Source: Odoribacter sp. (lineage in GTDB: Bacteria; Bacteroidota; Bacteroidia; Bacteroidales; Marinifilaceae). Taken from it: 60,769 bases of DNA. The translations under genes and the position numbers were made by a program. The notes beneath the pieces were generated by a model. It was not told the origin of the DNA and did no database searches. It was given only the letters and a program-made list of their open reading frames with translations. Location of the stretch: assembly GCA_020024465.1 (NCBI GenBank), contig JAHHTT010000008.1, positions 1-60,769 of the forward strand, given 5' to 3'. Positions 36,426 to 43,538 of the stretch are shown here, piece by piece; the stretch's first letter is position 1; the number at the start of each line of letters is the position of its first letter.

Positions 36426-36872
36426 ATGAATGAGATTATTTTAGCCTATATTGGTGTAGGATTAATGTTGGGATTATCCGGAATCGGCAGTGCTTATGGA
36501 GTAACAATTGGCGGTAATGCAACGATTGGAGCTTTGAAGAAAAATGATGAGGCATTTGGTAATTATATGGTATTATGTGCTCTTCCCGGTACGCAGGGAT
36601 TGTATGGCTTTTTGGGATTCTTTTTGTTAAAGGGCGTGTTGGTACCTGAAATTACCTGGTTGCAAGCTGCAGCCGTGTTTGGTGCCGGTTTGGGATTGGG
36701 ATTGGTTTGTCTTTTTTCTGCTATTCGCCAGGGACAAGTTTGTGCCAATGGAATTATCGGAATAGGTTCGGGTTATGATGTATTCGGTAAGACTTTGATT
36801 TTGGCTGTATTCCCTGAATTGTATGCTATTGTTGCTGTTGCTGCAACTTTTATGATCAGTACGATGATTTAA
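36426..36872 (+). CDS. atpK: V-type ATPase proteolipid subunit K
   Basis: A 148-residue four-helix proteolipid (two fused hairpins), forming the rotor ring. Ion-site residues are visible: Leu53, Thr56 and Gln57 in LPGTQGLYGF, Gln102 in AIRQGQ, and Glu131 in VFPELYAI. These match, with a constant offset of 8, the sodium ligands Leu61, Thr64, Gln65, Gln110 and Glu139 of E. hirae NtpK. Only the second hairpin has the carboxylate, giving one site per subunit. Last gene of the operon; a terminator follows at 36956-36985. Confidence 0.94.
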   Translation: MNEIILAYIGVGLMLGLSGIGSAYGVTIGGNATIGALKKNDEAFGNYMVLCALPGTQGLYGFLGFFLLKGVLVPEITWLQAAAVFGAGLGLGLVCLFSAIRQGQVCANGIIGIGSGYDVFGKTLILAVFPELYAIVAVAATFMISTMI

Positions 36873-36955
36873 TTTGAAGAGAAATTGTTACGGTATGGTA
36901 AAATATTTTTTTACCCCATCGTTGTATTATTGTGTAGCAAAGTAGAGATGCTAAA

Positions 36956-36985
36956 GGGCTGACATTTTTTCCAAGGTGTCAGCCC
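36956..36985 (+). terminator. Terminator of the V-ATPase operon
   Basis: A perfect 9-bp GC-rich stem (36956-36964 with 36977-36985) with a 12-nt loop, followed by TAATTTATAATC. The weak T tract lowers certainty. It lies between two convergent genes and may serve both. Confidence 0.65.
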
Positions 36986-37062
36986 TAATTTATAATCTTT
37001 CTATAAGAATTCATTTAATAGGGATAATTATAAATCAATTGTAATTTGGAATAATAGTTGAT

Positions 37063-37788
37063 TTATTCCGATTCAGAATTATCAATTTCTATAATGGTTT
37101 CTCCTTCTTCTGGATTATAATCTTTTCCTGCAACTAAAAGAACCAATTCTCCTTTTACCGGGTTGTTGGCATAAAATGTGGCTAATTCCTTTAATGTGCC
37201 GCGTTTGAATTCTTCGAATACTTTACTTATTTCACGGGCGACACATGCATAACGGTTGGGACCCAATATGCTACTCATTTGTTCTAGGGTCTTGGCTATG
37301 CGGAAAGGAGATTCATAAAAAATCATAGTCCGAGTTTCCTCTTGTAGAGAATTCATTTTTTTTTGTCTTCCTTTTTTTTGAGGCAGAAAACCTTCAAAGC
37401 AAAAACGATCGCAAGGAAAACCTGAGTTTACCAATGCAGGGACAAAAGCAGTGGCTCCTGGGAGACATTCTGTGTCTATACGATGCTGGATGCAGGTACG
37501 TGTCAATAAAAAGCCGGGGTCTGAAATTCCAGGAGTACCGGCATCACTGATTAGTGCAATATTTTCTCCTTTTTGTATTCGTTCAGCTATGCGCTCTACT
37601 TGCTGGTGCTCATTAAATTTGTGATGGGATAATAAAGGAGTAGTTATATCATAATGTTTTAGTAATTTTGCTGAAGTACGGGTGTCCTCAGCAAGGATAA
37701 GATCCACTTCTTTTAGTATGCGTAAAGCACGTAAAGTGATATCTTCCAGATTACCTACAGGAGTAGGTATAAGGTATAGTTTTGCCAT
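37063..37788 (-). CDS. rsmI: 16S rRNA (cytidine(1402)-2'-O)-methyltransferase
   Basis: A 241-residue SAM-dependent tetrapyrrole-methylase-fold enzyme that 2'-O-methylates C1402 at the ribosomal P site. Motifs: N-terminal LYLIPTPVGNLEDITLRAL, LAEDTRTSAKLL, and the glycine loop ISDAGTPGISDPG. Length is slightly short of the E. coli protein (286), as the C-terminal tail is reduced, which is usual in Bacteroidetes. Confidence 0.95.
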   Translation of the reverse strand: MAKLYLIPTPVGNLEDITLRALRILKEVDLILAEDTRTSAKLLKHYDITTPLLSHHKFNEHQQVERIAERIQKGENIALISDAGTPGISDPGFLLTRTCIQHRIDTECLPGATAFVPALVNSGFPCDRFCFEGFLPQKKGRQKKMNSLQEETRTMIFYESPFRIAKTLEQMSSILGPNRYACVAREISKVFEEFKRGTLKELATFYANNPVKGELVLLVAGKDYNPEEGETIIEIDNSESE

Positions 37789-37843
37789 AAAATTTTAATT
37801 GAGGTTGAATTTTATTTCTTCTAAATTCAATAATTAGACTGAA

Positions 37844-37851
37844 CAAAGGTA
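37844..37851 (-). promoter_or_regulatory. -7 element of rsmI
   Basis: TACCTTTG on the reverse strand, 55 bp before the rsmI ATG. The -33 region lacks a clear TTTG. Confidence 0.5.
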
Positions 37852-37941
37852 ATAAAATGCTGTTTTAAACGCTAATATATTTCTCTGAAATATCCTTTTT
37901 TTAATTTGTAATTATTTGATATATAATGTATGATAAAATAA

Positions 37942-37978
37942 CGAGGTGCTTTTTTCAAAAAAACACCTCGTTTTTTTT
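37942..37978 (+). terminator. Strong hairpin with T8 tail, no obvious gene upstream
   Basis: CGAGGTG (37942-37948) pairs with CACCTCG (37964-37970); the stem continues, after one mismatch, with six T-A pairs around a single-base loop region, and T8 follows. It has textbook terminator form on the forward strand but lies between two divergent promoters, and its T tract overlaps the -33 element of the tRNA-Glu promoter. The transcript it would end is not identified. Confidence 0.75.
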
Positions 37979-38006
37979 GGTAAGAAATAAATTTGCCGTA
38001 TATTTG
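37976..38006 (+). promoter_or_regulatory. Promoter of the tRNA-Glu/rpsT unit
   Basis: TTTG at 37976-37979, 19 bp, TATATTTG at 37999-38006: full consensus. The first tRNA starts 21 bp later. Confidence 0.85.
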
Positions 38007-38026
38007 CATCCGCTAAGAGAGATAAT

Positions 38027-38098
38027 GGTCTGTTCGTCTAGGGGTTAGGACGCAAGATTTTCATTCTTGTAACACGGGTTCGATTCCCGTACAGACTA
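38027..38098 (+). tRNA. tRNA-Glu (TTC), copy 1
   Basis: A 72-nt cloverleaf with anticodon loop TTTTCAT (anticodon TTC), T loop TTCGATT, discriminator A and a G-U first acceptor pair. CCA is not encoded. It lies 10 bp before a near-identical second copy. Confidence 0.96.
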
Positions 38099-38108
38099 CG
38101 GATAATTC

Positions 38109-38180
38109 GGTCCGTTCGTCTAGGGGTTAGGACGCAAGATTTTCATTCTTGTAACACGAGTTCGATTCTCGTACGGACTA
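38109..38180 (+). tRNA. tRNA-Glu (TTC), copy 2
   Basis: Differs from copy 1 at four bases: one acceptor pair (U-A to C-G) and one T-stem pair (G-C to A-U). Both are compensated on the other strand of the stem, so the fold is kept. Same anticodon loop. rpsT follows 35 bp later. Confidence 0.96.
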
Positions 38181-38215
38181 CATATTAAAGAAGTTGAATT
38201 TTTATATTTGTAGAA

Positions 38216-38467
38216 ATGGCAAATCATAAATCATCAGAAAAAAGAATAAGACAGACTGCAACTAGAAGAGCAAATAATCGTTATTATGCAAAAACTACTC
38301 GTAATGCTGTGAAGAAGTTGCGTATGACAACAGATAAAGCTGTAGCAGTAGAATTGCTTCCGAAAGTTGTTGCTATGTTGGATAAATTGGCCAAGAAGCA
38401 TATTATTCATGATAATAAAGCTGCTAATTTAAAGTCTAAATTAGCCTTGTATGTAAATAAAATATAG
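38216..38467 (+). CDS. rpsT: 30S ribosomal protein bS20
   Basis: An 83-residue basic, helical 30S protein starting MANHKSSEKRIRQTATRRANNR, full length for the family. It is probably co-transcribed with the two tRNA-Glu genes and ends before a hairpin terminator. Confidence 0.96.
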   Translation: MANHKSSEKRIRQTATRRANNRYYAKTTRNAVKKLRMTTDKAVAVELLPKVVAMLDKLAKKHIIHDNKAANLKSKLALYVNKI

Positions 38468-38494
38468 TTGATTAGTTTATGGCCTAGATATATT

Positions 38495-38525
38495 AGGAGA
38501 TGAGCCTTACTCATCTCCTTTCTTT
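38495..38525 (+). terminator. Terminator after rpsT
   Basis: A perfect 10-bp stem (38495-38504 with 38510-38519), 5-nt loop, followed by TTCTTTG. It lies 27 bp after the rpsT stop. Confidence 0.8.
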
Positions 38526-38597
38526 GTTTGTATTTATTATGTTGTTGAATAAGGTTTAATAGTTGAAAGATAATATGCTTGGAAATGATGGCGAGAT

Positions 38598-38605
38598 TAT
38601 CTTTG
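38598..38605 (+). promoter_or_regulatory. -7 element of radC
   Basis: TATCTTTG exactly matches TAnnTTTG, 29 bp before the radC ATG; -33 not convincing. Confidence 0.55.
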
Positions 38606-38634
38606 TGTGTCTATTAAGTTTATAACACGAGTTC

Positions 38635-39336
38635 ATGAATAAGAATATATCCTATATGCCGATTTCTTCTTGGGCAGAAGATGAACGTCCTAGAGAGCGT
38701 TTATTGCAACAAGGGGCAGATGCATTGTCATTAAATGAGTTGTTCGCCATACTTTTGCGCTCTGGTGTAGGCGGAGAATCTGCTTTAGAATTGTCAAGGC
38801 GAATATTGTCTGATAATCATAATGATTTGAATGAGTTGGCAAAGCGAGGGGTGCGTGAATTGGTTAATAAGTATAAAGGTGTAGGTATAGCTAAGGCGGC
38901 TGCAATAGTAGCAGCTATGGAAATAGGAAGAAGGCGTAAACTTAAGGAGATGAGTGTTTTGCCAGTGATTTGTTGTAGTCAGGATGCCTATGAATATATT
39001 AATTCACATGTGAAAGACTTAGATTATGAGAAGTTTTATGTGATTTATCTGTCTCAAAGTAATAGAGTAAAAGGAGCTGAATGTATTTCGGTTGGTGGTA
39101 TTAGTGGGACTATTGTTGATATTCGGTTGCTTTTCAAAGGAGTATTGGATATGAAAGCAACGAGTATTATTATGGTACATAACCATCCTGGCGGAGTGTT
39201 GAAGCCAAGTATACAAGATGAGGAGACGACGCGAAAGATTGTGGATGCCGGTAAATTATTAGATATAAGAGTGCTGGATCATTTGATAATAGGTAGGTGT
39301 GGATATTATAGTTTTGCGGATGAGGGGAAATTGTAA
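38635..39336 (+). CDS. radC: RadC family protein (JAB/MPN domain)
   Basis: A 233-residue protein with an N-terminal UPF0758 helix-hairpin-helix region (LNELFAILLRSGVGGESALELSRRIL, then YKGVGIAKA) and a C-terminal JAMM metalloprotease-like domain (HNHPGG followed by a Ser about 8 residues on and Asp). Despite its name, a DNA repair role is unproved for the family. The usual HNHPSG is HNHPGG here. It is transcribed alone, as both sides have their own promoters. Confidence 0.9.
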   Translation: MNKNISYMPISSWAEDERPRERLLQQGADALSLNELFAILLRSGVGGESALELSRRILSDNHNDLNELAKRGVRELVNKYKGVGIAKAAAIVAAMEIGRRRKLKEMSVLPVICCSQDAYEYINSHVKDLDYEKFYVIYLSQSNRVKGAECISVGGISGTIVDIRLLFKGVLDMKATSIIMVHNHPGGVLKPSIQDEETTRKIVDAGKLLDIRVLDHLIIGRCGYYSFADEGKL

Positions 39337-39381
39337 ATATGGTGACAGTTTGACAGACATATAGATGCGAATGGCATTTTG

Positions 39382-39413
39382 TTTGATATTGGCAAAGTTT
39401 TTGCTTAATTTTG
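39382..39413 (+). promoter_or_regulatory. Promoter of grpE-dnaJ
   Basis: TTTG at 39382-39385, 20 bp, TAATTTTG at 39406-39413. No CIRCE-type inverted repeat was seen downstream. Confidence 0.65.
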
Positions 39414-39488
39414 CTAATGATTTTATATCTACACAAAGATTGATTATAGGATTTATAAGGTGAATTTTAATAAAATAAACACAATATC

Positions 39489-40061
39489 ATGTCAAGAGAA
39501 ATAAAAGATGCTCAGAGCCAAGAAAAAATGGAAGAAAATGTAGAGGAAAAAGAGTTGGTTAATGAATGTGCTGTAGAGGAGGAAGATGCTGATGTTAAGG
39601 ATGATAAGGAGCAGCAATTAGAATTGCTTGGACAGAAATTGGCAGAGATAAATGATAAATATCTTCGTTTGTCAGCAGAATTTGACAATTACCGTAAGCG
39701 TACTTTGAAAGAAAAGATGGAATTGACAAAGAATGCGGGAGAATTGGTTTTAGAAAAGATTTTGCCAGTTATGGATAATTTTGAGCGTGCTCTTCAGAGT
39801 ATGGAAACAGCAGCAGATGTTCCGGCTTTAAGAGAAGGAGTTTTGTTAATTTATGGAGCTTTTAAGGATTTCTTATTTCAGCAAGGAGTTAAGGAAATTG
39901 AATGTGTAAATATGGGTTTTGATCCTGATACACAGGAGGCAGTTTCTAAAATACCGGCTCCGACGGAAGAGTTGAAAGGGAAAGTTGTGGATTGTGTTCA
40001 GAAAGGGTATACTTTACATGATAAAGTGATGCGTTTCCCTAAGGTTGTGGTTGGCGAATAA
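39489..40061 (+). CDS. grpE: Nucleotide exchange factor GrpE
   Basis: A 190-residue co-chaperone of DnaK. It has an acidic disordered N-terminus (about 1-45), the long dimerising helix with YLRLSAEFDNYRKRT, and the C-terminal beta domain ending GYTLHDKVMRFPKVVVG. All are typical. dnaJ follows 17 bp later; dnaK is not in the window. Confidence 0.95.
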   Translation: MSREIKDAQSQEKMEENVEEKELVNECAVEEEDADVKDDKEQQLELLGQKLAEINDKYLRLSAEFDNYRKRTLKEKMELTKNAGELVLEKILPVMDNFERALQSMETAADVPALREGVLLIYGAFKDFLFQQGVKEIECVNMGFDPDTQEAVSKIPAPTEELKGKVVDCVQKGYTLHDKVMRFPKVVVGE

Positions 40062-40078
40062 ATCAAATTTTAAAAGTA

Positions 40079-41224
40079 ATGGCAGAGAAAAGAGATTACT
40101 ATGAAGTTCTAGGTGTGCCTAGGCATGCAGAAGCTGCAGAGATAAAAAAGGCTTATCGTAAATTAGCGTTACAGTATCATCCCGATAAAAATCCAGGAAA
40201 TAAGGAGGCCGAAGAAAAATTTAAAGAGGCAGCAGAAGCTTATGATGTGTTAAGTAATGAAGAGAAACGGAGACGCTATGACCAATTTGGGCATGCAGGT
40301 CTTGGGGGTGCTGGTGGTTTTGGCGGTGGTGGAATGAGCATGGATGATATATTTTCTCATTTTGGAGATATTTTCGGAAGTTTTGGCGGTTTTGGCGGTT
40401 TTGGCGGTGGAGGTCGATCTGCTCGCAGAGTGAATCGTGGAACAAATTTGCGCGTAAAGGTTAAATTGACCCTGGAAGAAGTAGCCACTGGAGTTGAGAA
40501 AAAAATTAAAGTGAAGAAATACATTGCTGATGAACATTGTCATGGTACAGGAGCAAAAAATGGGACATCTTATTCAACATGTACAACTTGTCATGGAACG
40601 GGGCAAGTAACTAAAGTACAACAGACTATTTTGGGAGCGATGCAAACCACTTCGACTTGTCCGACTTGTGGTGGTGAAGGGAAAATTATCAATGAAAAAT
40701 GTGAGCATTGTAATGGAGAAGGGGTACTGTTGTCAGAAGAAGTTATAACATTAAGTATTCCAGCAGGCGTGTCTGATGGGATGCAATTAGCATTATCAGG
40801 GAAAGGTAATGCTGCTCGTCGAGGAGGAGTGAACGGAGATTTGATCGTATTGATAGAGGAAGTGGAACATCCAGATCTTGTTAGGGATGGTAATGATTTA
40901 TTGTATAATACTTTTATTAGTTATCCTGATGCTGTATTAGGAACGTCTGTGGAAATACCGACTTTGGAGGGGAAGGTAAAGGTAAAAATAGAGGCAGGTA
41001 CACAACCAGGTAAAATATTGCGTTTAAAAGCAAAAGGAATACCTGATGTTAATGGTTATGGGAAAGGAGATTTGTTGATTAAAGTTAATGTATGGATTCC
41101 AAAGAATCTTTCGAAAGAAGATAAAAAAGTTGTGGAAGAATTACGTGAACGATCTTTTGTAAATCCTGCAGCGGGAGAAAATAAAAAAGGTTTTTTTCGG
41201 AAAATGAAAGACTTTTTTGAATAA
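40079..41224 (+). CDS. dnaJ: Chaperone DnaJ with an altered zinc-finger cysteine
   Basis: A 381-residue Hsp40. It has the J domain with HPD (YHPDKNPGN, about residues 33-40), a Gly/Phe-rich linker (about 75-125) coded partly by 12-base tandem repeats, the cysteine-rich domain, and the C-terminal substrate-binding domains. Zinc motifs 2-4 are intact (CTTCHGTG, CPTCGGEG, CEHCNGEG). Motif 1 reads DEHCHGTG, so its first Cys is Asp. That cysteine should belong to the zinc site built from motifs 1 and 4. The codon is GAT and the surrounding frame is good. It is followed 11 bp later by oxyR. Confidence 0.95.
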   Translation: MAEKRDYYEVLGVPRHAEAAEIKKAYRKLALQYHPDKNPGNKEAEEKFKEAAEAYDVLSNEEKRRRYDQFGHAGLGGAGGFGGGGMSMDDIFSHFGDIFGSFGGFGGFGGGGRSARRVNRGTNLRVKVKLTLEEVATGVEKKIKVKKYIADEHCHGTGAKNGTSYSTCTTCHGTGQVTKVQQTILGAMQTTSTCPTCGGEGKIINEKCEHCNGEGVLLSEEVITLSIPAGVSDGMQLALSGKGNAARRGGVNGDLIVLIEEVEHPDLVRDGNDLLYNTFISYPDAVLGTSVEIPTLEGKVKVKIEAGTQPGKILRLKAKGIPDVNGYGKGDLLIKVNVWIPKNLSKEDKKVVEELRERSFVNPAAGENKKGFFRKMKDFFE

Positions 41225-41235
41225 TAAACGAAAGT

Positions 41236-42180
41236 ATGATAACTCTGACTCAATTAGAATATATTGTAGCAATAGATGAATATCGTCATTTTGCAACAGC
41301 TGCAGAGAAATGTTTTGTTACCCAGCCAACTTTGAGTATGCAGATAAAAAAAATGGAAGATGAGTTGGGAGTAATTATATTTGATCGTTCGCGTCAGCCT
41401 GTTGTTCCAACAGATATAGGAGTGAAACTGATAGAACAAGCACGATTGACTTTGGCTTCTTCAGAGCGTATAAAAGAGATAATAAAAGAAGAAAGGCAGG
41501 ATGTTGAAGGGGATTTAAGAATAGGTATTATTCCAACCTTAGCACCTTATTTGTTACCTTTGTTTATTGGGCAATATACGAGAAAGTATCCTAGAATTAA
41601 AGTAGAAGTAGAGGAAATTGTGTCGGAAGAAATTATTCGTCGTTTAAAACATGATTTATTGGATGTCGGTCTTTTTGTTACACCTTATGGTGATGATAAA
41701 ATTGTTGAGCGTCCTGTATTTTACGAAGAGATGTTAGTGTATGCCCATCCAGATCATTCTTTGCTAAAGCAGAAGGAGGTGTATTTAAAAGATATTGAAT
41801 CGGCTGAAATTTGGATGTTAGGAACAGGGCATTGTTTTCGTAATCAAGTGGTAAATCTTTGTGGTTTTTCAGAAGATGGACAAAAAAAATTACCTTTTAG
41901 ATTTGAAAGTAGTTCATTAGAGACTTTGATGCGTATTGTAGAGGTTGAGGGAGGATTAACTTTAATACCGGAGTTGGCATTACAATATATGTCTGAAAAG
42001 AAAAAGTTACAAGTGCGTTCATTTGTTTCTGAGAAACCTTTGCGAGAAATTAGTGTAATATATTCACGTCACTATGCCAAGCAAAGATTGATAAATTTAT
42101 TATGTGATGAAATAAGTAGGTGCGTGCCCTCTAAAATGTTGAATTCAAATAGAGGAATGATAGTAGAATGGAAAAATTAA
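41236..42180 (+). CDS. oxyR: Hydrogen peroxide-sensing regulator OxyR
   Basis: A 314-residue LysR-family regulator with N-terminal HTH (HFATAAEKCFVTQPTLSMQIKK) and effector domain. The redox pair is visible as Cys200 in GTGHCFRNQ and Cys209 in VNLCGF, the same spacing as Cys199/Cys208 of E. coli OxyR, so it should be an activator of peroxide defence genes. It lies 11 bp after dnaJ in the same direction, suggesting co-transcription with the chaperones; it may also have its own promoter inside dnaJ. Confidence 0.93.
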   Translation: MITLTQLEYIVAIDEYRHFATAAEKCFVTQPTLSMQIKKMEDELGVIIFDRSRQPVVPTDIGVKLIEQARLTLASSERIKEIIKEERQDVEGDLRIGIIPTLAPYLLPLFIGQYTRKYPRIKVEVEEIVSEEIIRRLKHDLLDVGLFVTPYGDDKIVERPVFYEEMLVYAHPDHSLLKQKEVYLKDIESAEIWMLGTGHCFRNQVVNLCGFSEDGQKKLPFRFESSSLETLMRIVEVEGGLTLIPELALQYMSEKKKLQVRSFVSEKPLREISVIYSRHYAKQRLINLLCDEISRCVPSKMLNSNRGMIVEWKN

Positions 42181-42208
42181 AAGGGACAGCGTGATTCTAT
42201 TGGAAATA

Positions 42209-42799
42209 ATGGAAAATATGAAGACGAAATTGATTGAAAATAGTTTTAAAGAAGCTCAAGAGGTACTAGAATCTTTTGTTGCTGATGGAAGTAATTTGGA
42301 AAAAATACAGCAAGCTGGAGATATTTTAGTAACGATGTATCGTCAAGGGGGGAAAGTTTTTAGTTGTGGTAATGGTGGTTCATTGTGTGATGCCATGCAT
42401 TTTGCAGAAGAGTTAACGGGACGTTTTAGAGAAAACCGACCAGCTTTAGCAGCTTTGGTAATTGCTGATTCTGCACATTTGACTTGTACAGCAAATGATA
42501 TGGGTTATACACGTTCTTTAGCCCGTTATATTGAAGCTTTGGGAAAATCGGAGGATGTTTTGTTGGCAATCAGTACATCGGGAAATTCGGAGAATGTCTT
42601 AGAAGCTATATTGGAGGCAAAACAGAGAGGTATGAAGATTATAGGTCTAATAGGTAAGACTGGGGGGAGAATGAAAGATTTGTGTGATGTTTCGATAGTT
42701 GTACCATGGAATGGGTACTCTGATCGGATTCAAGAAATTCATATCAAAATTATACACATACTGATTGAATATATAGAGTATCATTTATTTGCTAAATGA
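42209..42799 (+). CDS. gmhA: Phosphoheptose isomerase (sedoheptulose 7-phosphate isomerase)
   Basis: A 196-residue SIS-domain enzyme of ADP-heptose synthesis for lipopolysaccharide core. It closely follows the GmhA pattern: SCGNGGSLCDAMHFAEELTGRFRENRP, ISTSGNSENVLEAI, and the C-terminal YSDRIQEIHIKIIHILIEYIE. The frame is open from a GTG at 42191; the ATGs at 42209 or 42218 are preferred. The other heptose genes are not nearby. Confidence 0.93.
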   Translation: MENMKTKLIENSFKEAQEVLESFVADGSNLEKIQQAGDILVTMYRQGGKVFSCGNGGSLCDAMHFAEELTGRFRENRPALAALVIADSAHLTCTANDMGYTRSLARYIEALGKSEDVLLAISTSGNSENVLEAILEAKQRGMKIIGLIGKTGGRMKDLCDVSIVVPWNGYSDRIQEIHIKIIHILIEYIEYHLFAK

Positions 42800-42846
42800 T
42801 AGAGAAAATATAGGCATACAAAATATATTTATAATATTTATTGATT

Positions 42847-43524
42847 ATGGGAAATAAGATTAATGACCCAATTGCGCGTTTAATGGGATTGCGTTATAAG
42901 TCGCATCCTTGGCATGGTATTGAAGTTGGAGATGAAGCTCCTGAAGTAATTACTGCTTTTATTGAGATGGTTCCGACTGATACTGTAAAATATGAATTAG
43001 ATAAAGTTTGTGGATATATTAAAATAGATCGACCTCAAAAATATTCCAATGTAGTACCAGCTCTTTATGGGTTTATACCTCAGAGTTATTGTGGCGATTT
43101 AGTTGCTGAATATGCTATGCAGCAAAGCAAGCGGACAGATATAAAAGGAGATAGTGATCCATTGGATATTTGTATTTTGACTGAACGTACAATAGCTCAT
43201 GGAGATATCATTGCTCGAGTGCGTCCTATTGGAGGATTTAGAATGTTTGATGGAAATGAAGCTGATGATAAGATAATAGCTGTTTTGAAGCATGATGCAA
43301 CCTATAATGTTTATAATGAAATTTCTGAGTTGCCACATATTGTTGTAGATCGTTTAAAACATTATTTTTTGACTTATAAAGATATGCCGGGGGAGGAAAG
43401 TCAGAAAAAAGTTGAGATTACTCACGTGTATGGTCGTGAAGAAGCTTATGAAGTGATTAGGCGATCGCTTGAGGATTATAAAAATCATTTTGCAGGTTTG
43501 GATGATATTTTGAGTAGGGTTTAA
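42847..43524 (+). CDS. ppa: Inorganic pyrophosphatase (family I)
   Basis: A 225-residue soluble pyrophosphatase, longer than the E. coli enzyme (176) but usual for Bacteroidetes. The metal-binding signature GDSDPLDICIL is present near residue 100, with YGFIPQSYCGD before it. The ATG at 42847 is chosen over an in-frame TTG two codons upstream. A small terminator overlaps its stop. Confidence 0.93.
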   Translation: MGNKINDPIARLMGLRYKSHPWHGIEVGDEAPEVITAFIEMVPTDTVKYELDKVCGYIKIDRPQKYSNVVPALYGFIPQSYCGDLVAEYAMQQSKRTDIKGDSDPLDICILTERTIAHGDIIARVRPIGGFRMFDGNEADDKIIAVLKHDATYNVYNEISELPHIVVDRLKHYFLTYKDMPGEESQKKVEITHVYGREEAYEVIRRSLEDYKNHFAGLDDILSRV

Positions 43525-43538
43525 TCCTGCTCATTTTT
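43512..43538 (+). terminator. Terminator overlapping the ppa stop
   Basis: A 7-bp stem (43512-43518 with 43526-43532, one wobble) with a 7-nt loop containing the ppa TAA, followed by ATTTTTAAT. It lies between convergent genes. Confidence 0.6.

Noticed and set aside
40380..40416. Tandem 9-12 base repeats inside dnaJ, considered as a phase-variable repeat
   Set aside because: They encode the normal Gly/Phe linker of DnaJ in whole codons, so changes would not shift the frame.
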